Positions 55,731 through 62,790 of a stretch of DNA of 64,000 nt are shown here, one piece after another. Numbering within the stretch: position 1 is the first letter of the stretch; each line of letters begins with the position of its first letter. The position numbers and the translations under genes were made by a program. The notes under the pieces are model-generated. The model ran no database searches, was not told the DNA's origin, and saw nothing but the letters and a program-made list of their open reading frames with translations. The DNA is from an uncultured Erythrobacter sp. GTDB lineage: Bacteria > Pseudomonadota > Alphaproteobacteria > Sphingomonadales > Sphingomonadaceae. Where the stretch lies: the NCBI RefSeq assembly GCF_947492365.1, contig NZ_CANLMB010000001.1, forward strand, positions 2,098,874 through 2,162,873, in the 5' to 3' direction.

Positions 55731-56580
55731 GGCTCGCTTCCTCCTTGAGCATGGTTCGTAGGTTCTCGCGCCAGTGGACCGGCGCATCGCCGATCAGCCT
55801 CCGCGTTGCACTGCAATCGAGCAGCGAGAAGGATGGGCGCCGGGCGGGGGTTGGATATTCAGCCGAAGTGATCGGCCGGATTTTCGGCGGGCTCTGGATC
55901 AAACCGAGTGCATGAGCCTCCTCAGCGATGGCAACTGCGAAGTCGTACCAGCTCGCAACGCCCGCATCGCTGTGATGGAAAGTGCCCTGCGCGCCTTTAT
56001 CGACCAAACCCCAGATCGTGCGCGCCAATCCAGTCGCCCAGGTTGGTGAGCCGATCTGGTCAGACACGATAGAAAGCTCGTCGCGCTCGTTCATCAGGCG
56101 GATCATGGTGCGCACAAAGTTCGCCCCGCCCGCTTCGTAAACCCAGGCTGTCCGGACAAGCAGATCGGTTTCGCGCAAGTGGTCCTCGCCTTCGGCTTTG
56201 GTGCGACCATAGGCCGATAGCGGTGCGCGCTTGGCATCAGGCGCGTAGGCCTTCGCCGAGCTTCCATCGAAAACGAAGTCGGTCGAGACGTGCACGAGTT
56301 TGCCGCCCGAGCGTTCCATCGCTTTTGCCATCACCGCAACGGCCTGCGAATTGATCGCCCGTGCAAGGTCTTCGTCTTCCTCGGCTTTGTCGACCGCGGT
56401 GTAGGCGGCAGCGTTGAGGATCAAATCAGGCGCGTCAGCCTCGATGCGTGCGCTCAGTATGGCGCTCTCGGTCAGATCGACGTCGTCGATATCAATTGCG
56501 CTGATGACGGCATCACCGGGAGCGGTACGTTGCAACGCCCCGCCCAATTGACCCTTCGCGCCGGTGATGAGGACTTTCAT
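55723..56580 (-). CDS. rfbD: dTDP-4-dehydrorhamnose reductase
   Basis: A 285-residue reductase: [46 protein letters not shown], the YGRTKAEGE catalytic pair, and LVRTAWVYEAGGANFVRTM. It performs the last step to dTDP-L-rhamnose. Its ATG at 56580 overlaps the rfbC stop as ATGA, and its own stop overlaps the TTG region of rfbB. The longer frame to 56730 lies inside rfbC and is not used. Confidence 0.95.
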   Translation of the reverse strand: MKVLITGAKGQLGGALQRTAPGDAVISAIDIDDVDLTESAILSARIEADAPDLILNAAAYTAVDKAEEDEDLARAINSQAVAVMAKAMERSGGKLVHVSTDFVFDGSSAKAYAPDAKRAPLSAYGRTKAEGEDHLRETDLLVRTAWVYEAGGANFVRTMIRLMNERDELSIVSDQIGSPTWATGLARTIWGLVDKGAQGTFHHSDAGVASWYDFAVAIAEEAHALGLIQSPPKIRPITSAEYPTPARRPSFSLLDCSATRRLIGDAPVHWRENLRTMLKEEASLG

Positions 56581-57122
56581 GCGAACGCCGCCACATCGGC
56601 GAGAGCCTGACCATCGGCGTCCTTCTCCGAAATGATCGGATCCAGACCCTCGACCGGCCATTCGATCCCTACCGCAGGATCGTCCCAGGCCAGCGTATGC
56701 TCGGATTGCGGGGCATAGGGCGCGGTGCATTTGTAGAGGAAATCGGTGTCATCCTCGAGCGTCAGAAAGCCATGCGCAAAGCCTTCGGGCACCCAGAACA
56801 TGCGTTTGTTCGCGGCTGACAGTTCAACGCCCACCCACTTGCCAAAATGCTCCGACGTCCGGCGCAGATCCACAGCGACATCGAACACCGCGCCATTGGC
56901 GACGCGTACCAGCTTGCCCTGCGGCCCCGGATTTTGAAAATGCAGCCCGCGCAGCACACCCTTTTGCGAGTGGCTGTGATTGTCCTGCACGAATGTCAGG
57001 TTCAGCCCCGCTTCGGCAAAAGCGCCCGCGTTCCAAGTTTCCATGAAAAAACCGCGTTCATCGCCGAACACACGCGGTTCGATAATGAGCGGGCCGGGAA
57101 TAGCGGTTTCGACGATATTCAA
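56577..57122 (-). CDS. rfbC: dTDP-4-dehydrorhamnose 3,5-epimerase
   Basis: A 181-residue cupin: [47 protein letters not shown] with the catalytic His, [25 protein letters not shown], and [24 protein letters not shown]. It epimerises C3 and C5 of the keto-sugar. The start overlaps the rfbA stop by four bases. Confidence 0.96.
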   Translation of the reverse strand: MNIVETAIPGPLIIEPRVFGDERGFFMETWNAGAFAEAGLNLTFVQDNHSHSQKGVLRGLHFQNPGPQGKLVRVANGAVFDVAVDLRRTSEHFGKWVGVELSAANKRMFWVPEGFAHGFLTLEDDTDFLYKCTAPYAPQSEHTLAWDDPAVGIEWPVEGLDPIISEKDADGQALADVAAFA

Positions 57123-58006
57123 GGTAGCACCGGTCGCTCAAGCAGTTGGAGCAAATATTCGCCATAACCCGATTTCCGCAGCGGCTCGGCAATGCGCGCA
57201 AGTTCTGCATCATTGATGAAGCCCTGACGCCAGGCAATCTCTTCGGGGCACGCGATCTTGAGGCCCTGCCGCTCTTCGGTGATACGCACATAGGTCGCCG
57301 CGTCGAGCAGCGAGGAATGCGTGCCAGTGTCGAGCCAGGCAAAGCCGCGTCCCATGATCTCAACCGCCATCGAACCTTCGTCGAGGTAAAGCCGGTTGAG
57401 GTCGGTTATCTCCAACTCGCCGCGCGGCGAAGGAGCAAGGTCACGGGCGCGCTCGACAACCGTATCGTCGTAGAAATAGAGGCCGGTCACGGCATAGTTC
57501 GATTTGGGCTGCGCAGGCTTCTCCTCAATCGAGACCGCTTTGCCGCCGCCATCAAACTCGACCACACCAAACGCTTCAGGATTGTTGACGCGGTATGCGA
57601 ACACGCTCGCGCCCTCGCCGCGTGCATTGGCGCTTTGAAGCAAATCCGGCAGGCCGTGGCCGTAGAAGATATTATCGCCAAGGATCAGCGCGCTCGGCCC
57701 GCCGCGCACAAAATCGGCACCAATATGGAAAGCCTGCGCCAGACCTTCAGGGCGCGGCTGCACGGCGTAGCTGAGATTGACGCCAAAATCGCTGCCGTCA
57801 CCCAGAACGCGCTCGAACTGCTCGGCATCCTCGGGCGTCGTGATGACGAGGATGTCCTGAATTCCGGCAAGCATCAGCGTGCTGAGCGGATAATAGATCA
57901 TCGGCTTGTCGAAGATTGGCATAAGCTGCTTGGAAACGCCGCGCGTCAGCGGGTAAAGCCGCGTGCCCGAACCCCCGGCAAGGATGATGCCTTTGCGTGG
58001 TTGAGA
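57119..58006 (-). CDS. rfbA: Glucose-1-phosphate thymidylyltransferase
   Basis: About 295 residues from a GTG at 58006, giving the usual length and N-terminus ([21 protein letters not shown]); AGGAAC lies upstream of the GTG. ATG 58042 would give 307 residues but has no ribosome binding site. The nucleotide-binding loop [37 protein letters not shown] and [14 protein letters not shown] are diagnostic. It forms dTDP-glucose and is the first step and likely rate-controlled gene of the rmlACDB unit, which seems to continue into the ACP/FkbH operon. Confidence 0.94.
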   Translation of the reverse strand, partial: SQPRKGIILAGGSGTRLYPLTRGVSKQLMPIFDKPMIYYPLSTLMLAGIQDILVITTPEDAEQFERVLGDGSDFGVNLSYAVQPRPEGLAQAFHIGADFVRGGPSALILGDNIFYGHGLPDLLQSANARGEGASVFAYRVNNPEAFGVVEFDGGGKAVSIEEKPAQPKSNYAVTGLYFYDDTVVERARDLAPSPRGELEITDLNRLYLDEGSMAVEIMGRGFAWLDTGTHSSLLDAATYVRITEERQGLKIACPEEIAWRQGFINDAELARIAEPLRKSGYGEYLLQLLERPVLP

Positions 58007-58229
58007 CACGTAATCTGTTCCTGAATAGCCCTGCTCATTCATCGATGCGCGCATTGCAGTATGGCCCCGAGGGGTCAATGGCTAATATCTCGCTGCTTCC
58101 AGCCTAGACTTGTAGCGGCCTGCCCACTGGCCAAACGAGCGTTATTGGCGCATGGATCGGAGTGAAAGCTCACAAGCGGGCACGGCGGCAATGGCCGTTT
58201 GACGGGTCGGGGAAAACAACGCCAATTCT

Positions 58230-59405
58230 ATGGTCGATACAGCTTCGATAGATACGTTTCTGACGAGCAGCTTGCGCGCCATTCGCAGCGGGCAAGCGGC
58301 GGTCTGGCCTGAATCAGAGGCGGGCGACTGGCAATCGCGTGAAGCGCTCACTGAAATATGGGCGCGGATCGAGTATCATGGGATCGTCATGCTCCTCCAT
58401 CCAGCCCGTGAGCATCTGCAAAATTGGCCTGAGAAAATGACCAGCCGTATCGCCGAAGAAGCCCGGCTGGTCGGATTGTGGGAAGTCACGCACGCCGCCG
58501 CGTTGTCGCGGCTGGTCGATGCGCTCGCGCAAGCGGACATCGAGGCTGTGCTGATGAAAGGCACTGCGCTTGCCTATTCCGTCTATGAAGAGCCTGCTGC
58601 TCGGCGACGGGGCGACAGCGATCTGCTGGTCCGACCCTCCGATCTGGAGCGGGTGCGCGAGGTATTTGAAGAGTGCGGCTGGCACCGTGATGCCCAAACG
58701 CATGGGGTCAATTATCAAGAGGGTTGGCTTTACGTGTCAGCCGCTCATTTTGAACATTCGGTGGACCTTCACTGGGAACCATCAGATCGCGCGGTTCTGC
58801 AAAAAGTGCTGAAGCCGGACGACTTTTTCGATCACAAGCGCCCGCTCCCCCGATTGGCGCAGAAGGCTTGGCGCGCTGACCCGGCGCTCACATTGATTCA
58901 CGAAACGATCAACCAGAAATGGCACGAGGCGCATGGATATTGGACCGAGCATGGCAACATCCGGGGCGCGCGGCGATTGATCTGGTCGCTCGATTTTGAT
59001 CTGTTGGCAGGCGTGATGGAAGAAGCGGATTGGCGGCGCCTTTATGCGCTGTGTCAGGAACGCGGGATTGGCCCACTGGTAGCCGGAGCGCTAAGGGCAG
59101 CATCAAGCGATCTTGGCACGAACCTCTCTGAGGCCCATGTCGTGCAGTTGGAGAGACTGGAATTGCGAGCAGAGATTGCTGCCTTTCTCGGGGCTACCGA
59201 CAATCTAACCGAATTCTGGCTCAATTTGCGGTCGGCTCCTGATTGGGGTGAGCGCGCGCGCATGATCCACAAAAGAGGGTTTCCGCCGCGCGACTATCTA
59301 GTGTCCAAATATCCGGGCCAGAGCGCTTGGCCAACGTTGCTCTTGCAAGGGCGCCTGCTGACCGAGACCGCACTCCGGATTGCGCGCAAGGTGATCGTGC
59401 GATGA
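58230..59405 (+). CDS. Nucleotidyltransferase family protein (PF14907-like, lasso-cluster type)
   Basis: A 391-residue protein. The NTP_transf_5-type core has AVLMKGTALAYSVYEEPAARRRGDSDLLV: Lys110 in MKGTAL and the acidic pair in GDSDLL (128-133) form the nucleotidyltransferase site. Downstream are HSVDLHWEP and HETINQKWHEAHGYW. This family often accompanies lasso-peptide and other RiPP clusters, including those with an HPr-kinase-like gene; its reaction there is not settled. It is the first gene of a plus-strand pair and overlaps the ABC exporter start as ATGA. Confidence 0.85.
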   Translation: MVDTASIDTFLTSSLRAIRSGQAAVWPESEAGDWQSREALTEIWARIEYHGIVMLLHPAREHLQNWPEKMTSRIAEEARLVGLWEVTHAAALSRLVDALAQADIEAVLMKGTALAYSVYEEPAARRRGDSDLLVRPSDLERVREVFEECGWHRDAQTHGVNYQEGWLYVSAAHFEHSVDLHWEPSDRAVLQKVLKPDDFFDHKRPLPRLAQKAWRADPALTLIHETINQKWHEAHGYWTEHGNIRGARRLIWSLDFDLLAGVMEEADWRRLYALCQERGIGPLVAGALRAASSDLGTNLSEAHVVQLERLELRAEIAAFLGATDNLTEFWLNLRSAPDWGERARMIHKRGFPPRDYLVSKYPGQSAWPTLLLQGRLLTETALRIARKVIVR

Positions 59406-61066
59406 GTGCGCGTTTCTGGATCAGTTGGGCGAAAAGGTTTCGTTGGCAGCTTGCCCTGATCAGCGCGCTGACCATGCTGAGCTCGCTCGCAACCCTCGCA
59501 GTGCCATGGCTGGCCGCGCAGGTGCTTGGCGATGTCTTTGGCGGTGACGGGGCAGAGCTCGATGTCTCGCATACGCTGGGGCTGCTGGTTGCCGCTTTGG
59601 TTGTCATGGCCGCGCTAACCATCGCCGCGACAATCGTATCGCAGATCGCATCCACTCGCATTCTGACCGAGCTGCGCAAACAGATTTACGGCCATGTCCA
59701 GATGATGCCGATCGGCTTTCACGACGATGCGAGACGCGGCGATGTGCTCGCGCTGACATCATACGAGGTCGGAAATCTGAGCGATTTTCTCGCCGACACA
59801 CTCGCCAACGCGCCTGCAATGATCCTTACTGCGCTGGGGGCTGTGATCGTGCTGTTCTGGCTTGATTCCACGCTTGCGTTGATCGTGCCGCTCTTGATCC
59901 CCGTCTTCTTCGTGATGATGAAGCTCGCCGGGCGGCGCTTGCGCGCGGTATCCGGTAAAGTTCGCGCGGCGGAAGTGGAACTGATCGCAATCGCCGAGCG
60001 TGATCTGGAGATGCTTCCTGCGATCAAGGCCTTTGCAACCGAGGAATTTTACCGCGATGGCTTTGCGCAGGCGGCCGAGAACTCGCGCAGCCTTGCGGTT
60101 GGGCAAGCCAAGCTCAACGCCATCATCGGCCCCACAGTAGCGTTGCTTGCCGCGCTCGCCGCGATCGCGGTACTAACATTCGCAAGCGGACAGTTGGCTG
60201 CCGGAGAAAGCACTCCTGCCGAGCTCTTCGCCTTCCTCCTTTACGCCGCACTTCTCACCCGCCCGGTCGGAGCGCTCGCCAACATGTATGGCGCCTACCA
60301 AATGGCGCGCGGCACCTTGGCACGGCTCGAAGATGTTCTCTCGCTCACGCCCGAACCGGGATATGCTGAGGGCGCGGCGCTGACCAGGGTTGATGGCGCA
60401 ATTCGCTTGGATAGTGTCGGGTTCGCCTATCCGGGTAGGCCAGCGGTCTTCACCGACCTTAATCTCGATATTGAAGCAGGAGAAATCGTCGCTCTGACCG
60501 GCGAGAACGGTGTCGGAAAATCGACGCTCGTGCGATTGTTGATGCGGTTTTACGAGCCGAATAGCGGGACGATCAGTCTTGACCAAACCGACATTACCGA
60601 TCTGCAAGTTCAGGATCTGCGCCGCCAGTTTGGGTATGTTCCGCAGCGCGCTCTGCTGTTCAACGGCACAATCGCAGACAATATCGCTTTTGGCCAAGGT
60701 CCGGCGAGCTCCCGCGGCGACATCGAAGACGCGGCGCGGATGGCGCAGGCCGAGGAGTTTGTCGCGCAATTGCCCAACGGGCTCGACACCGAAATCGGCG
60801 ATCACGGCGTGCGCCTGTCGGGCGGGCAGCGCCAGCGCATTGCCCTCGCCCGTGCGCTCTACCGCAATCCGCCGATCTACATCCTGGACGAAGCGACCAG
60901 CATGTATGATCTGGAGAGCGAGGCTGCCTTTGTTGAGAATTGCATTCAGGCGCTCAAAGGCCGCACGGTCATCATCATCACCCACCGTCCCGCAAGTCTG
61001 GCTCTGGCAGACCGGGTGCTGAAACTGGGGCCAAGCGGTGTGAGCGAGATTAGCCGAAAGGGCTAA
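59402..61066 (+). CDS. ABC transporter, fused permease and ATPase (lasso-peptide exporter type)
   Basis: A 554-residue type-IV exporter half-transporter. Six membrane segments lie in the first 320 residues (LISALTMLSSLATLAVPWLAAQVL; LGLLVAALVVMAALTIAATIVS; further pairs). The nucleotide-binding domain has Walker A GENGVGKST, LSGGQRQRIALARALYRNP, and Walker B IYILDEATS followed by MYD instead of the usual ALD. In lasso clusters such a protein exports the mature peptide and gives immunity. Its stop overlaps the convergent PqqD-like gene by four bases. Confidence 0.9.
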   Translation: MSARFWISWAKRFRWQLALISALTMLSSLATLAVPWLAAQVLGDVFGGDGAELDVSHTLGLLVAALVVMAALTIAATIVSQIASTRILTELRKQIYGHVQMMPIGFHDDARRGDVLALTSYEVGNLSDFLADTLANAPAMILTALGAVIVLFWLDSTLALIVPLLIPVFFVMMKLAGRRLRAVSGKVRAAEVELIAIAERDLEMLPAIKAFATEEFYRDGFAQAAENSRSLAVGQAKLNAIIGPTVALLAALAAIAVLTFASGQLAAGESTPAELFAFLLYAALLTRPVGALANMYGAYQMARGTLARLEDVLSLTPEPGYAEGAALTRVDGAIRLDSVGFAYPGRPAVFTDLNLDIEAGEIVALTGENGVGKSTLVRLLMRFYEPNSGTISLDQTDITDLQVQDLRRQFGYVPQRALLFNGTIADNIAFGQGPASSRGDIEDAARMAQAEEFVAQLPNGLDTEIGDHGVRLSGGQRQRIALARALYRNPPIYILDEATSMYDLESEAAFVENCIQALKGRTVIIITHRPASLALADRVLKLGPSGVSEISRKG

Positions 61067-61344
61067 TCGACCTTTGCGAAGATCAACCCCTGCTCGCCGA
61101 GCGAGGTCGCAAGTGCGAGCATATCAGCCTCGATAGCGACACGTGGTGCGTCGAATTCAGTTTCGATGGTTTCGCACAGATCACCGAGGGAAAGCGGTCC
61201 CTCGGTAAGCAATTCCCAGATACGTCCGCCCACCTTGTCGAGGCCGAAATACTGGCCGCTCGCCAGATCAAGCAGCACCATCTCACCGCCGACTTCCTGT
61301 GCGACGACATCCTTCGAGGCAGTGACGACTGTACTCAATTGCAT
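61063..61344 (-). CDS. PqqD-like RiPP recognition protein (lasso B1 type)
   Basis: A 93-residue protein from ATG 61344: VVTASKDVVAQEVGGEMVLLDLASGQYFGLDKVGGRIWELL, the PqqD/RRE fold in which the beta sheet binds the precursor leader. In lasso clusters this stand-alone B1 binds the YxxPxLxxxGxxxxxT leader motif, and the precursor at 62662 carries exactly this pattern. It lies four bases after the HPr-kinase-like gene stop. Confidence 0.9.
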   Translation of the reverse strand: MQLSTVVTASKDVVAQEVGGEMVLLDLASGQYFGLDKVGGRIWELLTEGPLSLGDLCETIETEFDAPRVAIEADMLALATSLGEQGLIFAKVD

Positions 61345-61348
61345 TGAT

Positions 61349-62236
61349 TTAACCCGCGTGAAAATTGTCAAGGATCGCAGATTTGACGCGCGGCAGTTCG
61401 GCGTAATCGCGAGTGTAGTCAAGAGCGTAACACCCTACGTCCTGCGCGAGGCCGGCCATGCGGGCAAAGTGGCCGCGCAGCCTCTCCTTATCCTCAACAT
61501 CGAGAATGAAGGCGTGCGGCATCAATGCTGTGAGCGCTTCTTGCAGCGAAAACTGACGGATCGAAAGCGACGATAAATGGTCTGTGCCGAGCACGAAAAT
61601 CTGGCGTAGCGGCACCGCTTCGTCGGAGAAAGGCAATGCATCGCCGGCGTCGACATCCTGCTTGCGATCTTCATCCGCAAAACCCAGCTCACCGCCAATT
61701 AGATGCCGGGCGCTATCGATGAAAAGCCGCAATTTGGAACGCTTTGGTTGAAGCCAATATTGGCCATCGCGCTTAGCCAGATCGATCACATCCTCTGTTA
61801 GGAAGGGATGACCAGCGCTGGCAAAGGATCCGGCAAGCGTTGTTTTGCCCCCTCGCGACAGGCCGAGAAAGGCGATCGCCCCCTCCTCGCCATTCAGCTT
61901 CACCGCACTGCCATGCAGAAAAATCCCGCCTGAATGGTTGCCAAGGATCGGCTGGATCGCATTGTGATAGAGATTGGTGACGGTCTGCGTGTCGCATTCA
62001 GGCACCGGCCATCCCGTCACTAGAAAATCCGAACCGGCGTGCTTATCCGCAAGCAAAAAATCTGCTTGGCCTGGAAAACGCAGATAATAGCCACTTTCGT
62101 GCCGGTAAAACTCCGCCATGCACACACCAGCAGGCGAGACCCAGCGATCATAGGGATCCCCGGGCATTGGCTCTTGAAAGCGTGGGTTTTGCGGCGTCCA
62201 TTCCATCGGTTCCGCGTCCTTAGCCTCGTGCGGCAC
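61349..62236 (-). CDS. HPr-kinase-like protein of the lasso cluster
   Basis: About 295 residues from GTG 62236; ATG 62203 is an alternative start with a purine-rich upstream sequence. It has IFLHGSAVKLNGEEGAIAFLGLSRGGKTTLAGSFASAG, in which GLSRGGKT (125-132) is the P-loop and FLHGSAV the HPr-kinase His region, then FLTEDVIDLA. HPr-kinase-like proteins in paeninodin-type lasso clusters phosphorylate the C-terminal Ser of the precursor. The precursor here ends in Phe, so either another residue is the target or the protein has another role. Confidence 0.82.
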   Translation of the reverse strand: MPHEAKDAEPMEWTPQNPRFQEPMPGDPYDRWVSPAGVCMAEFYRHESGYYLRFPGQADFLLADKHAGSDFLVTGWPVPECDTQTVTNLYHNAIQPILGNHSGGIFLHGSAVKLNGEEGAIAFLGLSRGGKTTLAGSFASAGHPFLTEDVIDLAKRDGQYWLQPKRSKLRLFIDSARHLIGGELGFADEDRKQDVDAGDALPFSDEAVPLRQIFVLGTDHLSSLSIRQFSLQEALTALMPHAFILDVEDKERLRGHFARMAGLAQDVGCYALDYTRDYAELPRVKSAILDNFHAG

Positions 62237-62661
62237 AATCCGAAACCATGCAGTTACTAGCGTTTATCCGGTCAAACCTGCGAATCGAACCCGCGCGCAA
62301 TCGCATTCGGCGAGCCAGGTTTCTCCAGAGCAATCTGCTTAAGAGGGTCATCTGCCCGCACTGGTTTGAAACCAATGCTTGCCGGGCACAGATTTTCCCG
62401 ACCGATGCAGGGCGGGACCTCATGCTGATCTGGAAGTTGGAGAATTTGACTAACTCGGATTGAACGCAAGGCTCGCCATTTTTTGTCAGATACCACTGCA
62501 AGAATGGGAGCTGACATTTGCAGCAGCGTGCGGACTTGCCGCCGCGATAAGTTCCTCAATTCATAAACTTACGCCGCGCAAAGCAAAGGGCACTCCGACT
62601 GGAGTGCCCTTTGCTTTGTTCCGATATTTCGCCGCCCTATCAGGCAGCGAAACAAGCAAAA
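62237..62661. other. Gene-free stretch between the HPr-kinase-like gene and the precursor gene
   Basis: A 425-nt stretch in the place where a B2 leader protease gene (about 140 codons) might be expected. The minus strand has only weak open frames (62272-62559 and 62220-62501), neither with the Cys/His protease motifs of lasso B2. The part near 62580-62620 is the terminator hairpin. I cannot assign any gene here. Confidence 0.5.
62580..62617 (-). terminator. Strong hairpin after the lasso precursor gene
   Basis: AAAGCAAAGGGCACTCC (62580-62596) and GGAGTGCCCTTTGCTTT (62601-62617) are perfect complements over 17 bp with a GACT loop. It lies 44 nt past the precursor stop on the minus strand. The stem's own end supplies T-rich bases on both strands. 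It probably ends or stabilises the precursor transcript and could also act as a partial terminator before the HPr-kinase-like gene. Confidence 0.88.
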
Positions 62662-62790
62662 TCAGAAGCGGACGTTAGTCACGGCCCCGTCACGGAAGCT
62701 GCTTGCGCTGCCACCGGTGAGGTTGCGAACCGAACCGAAAACGGTCAGGCGCGGTGCCTCGTATTTTGCTTTCTGAATGGTCTTCGTCAT
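62662..62790 (-). CDS. Lasso-peptide precursor
   Basis: A 42-codon gene, below most gene-caller limits, with AGGAAT upstream and an ATG that overlaps the cyclase stop as ATGA. The leader reads MTKTIQKAKYEAPRLTVFGS and then VRNLTG. It contains Y10-x-x-P13-x-L15-x3-G19-x5-T25, the motif bound by lasso B1 proteins. Thr25 at position -2 places cleavage after Gly26, giving core GSASSFRDGAVTNVRF (16 residues). Asp8 of the core could form an 8-residue ring with Gly1; cleavage one residue earlier would give a 9-residue ring. The C-terminal tail is eight residues after the Asp and ends in Phe. Neighbouring cyclase, PqqD, kinase, exporter and nucleotidyltransferase genes support the call. Confidence 0.87.
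   Translation of the reverse strand: MTKTIQKAKYEAPRLTVFGSVRNLTGGSASSFRDGAVTNVRF

Noticed and set aside
62248..62463. Plus-strand 71-codon frame in the lasso gap
   Set aside because: No ribosome binding site, no similarity to B2 proteases or precursors, and wrong strand for the arm it lies in.
62220..62559. Minus-strand frames in the lasso gap as a B2 protease
   Set aside because: They lack the Cys-His protease motifs and a HAW-type segment; only a weak KICARQAL-like echo exists, so no gene is called.
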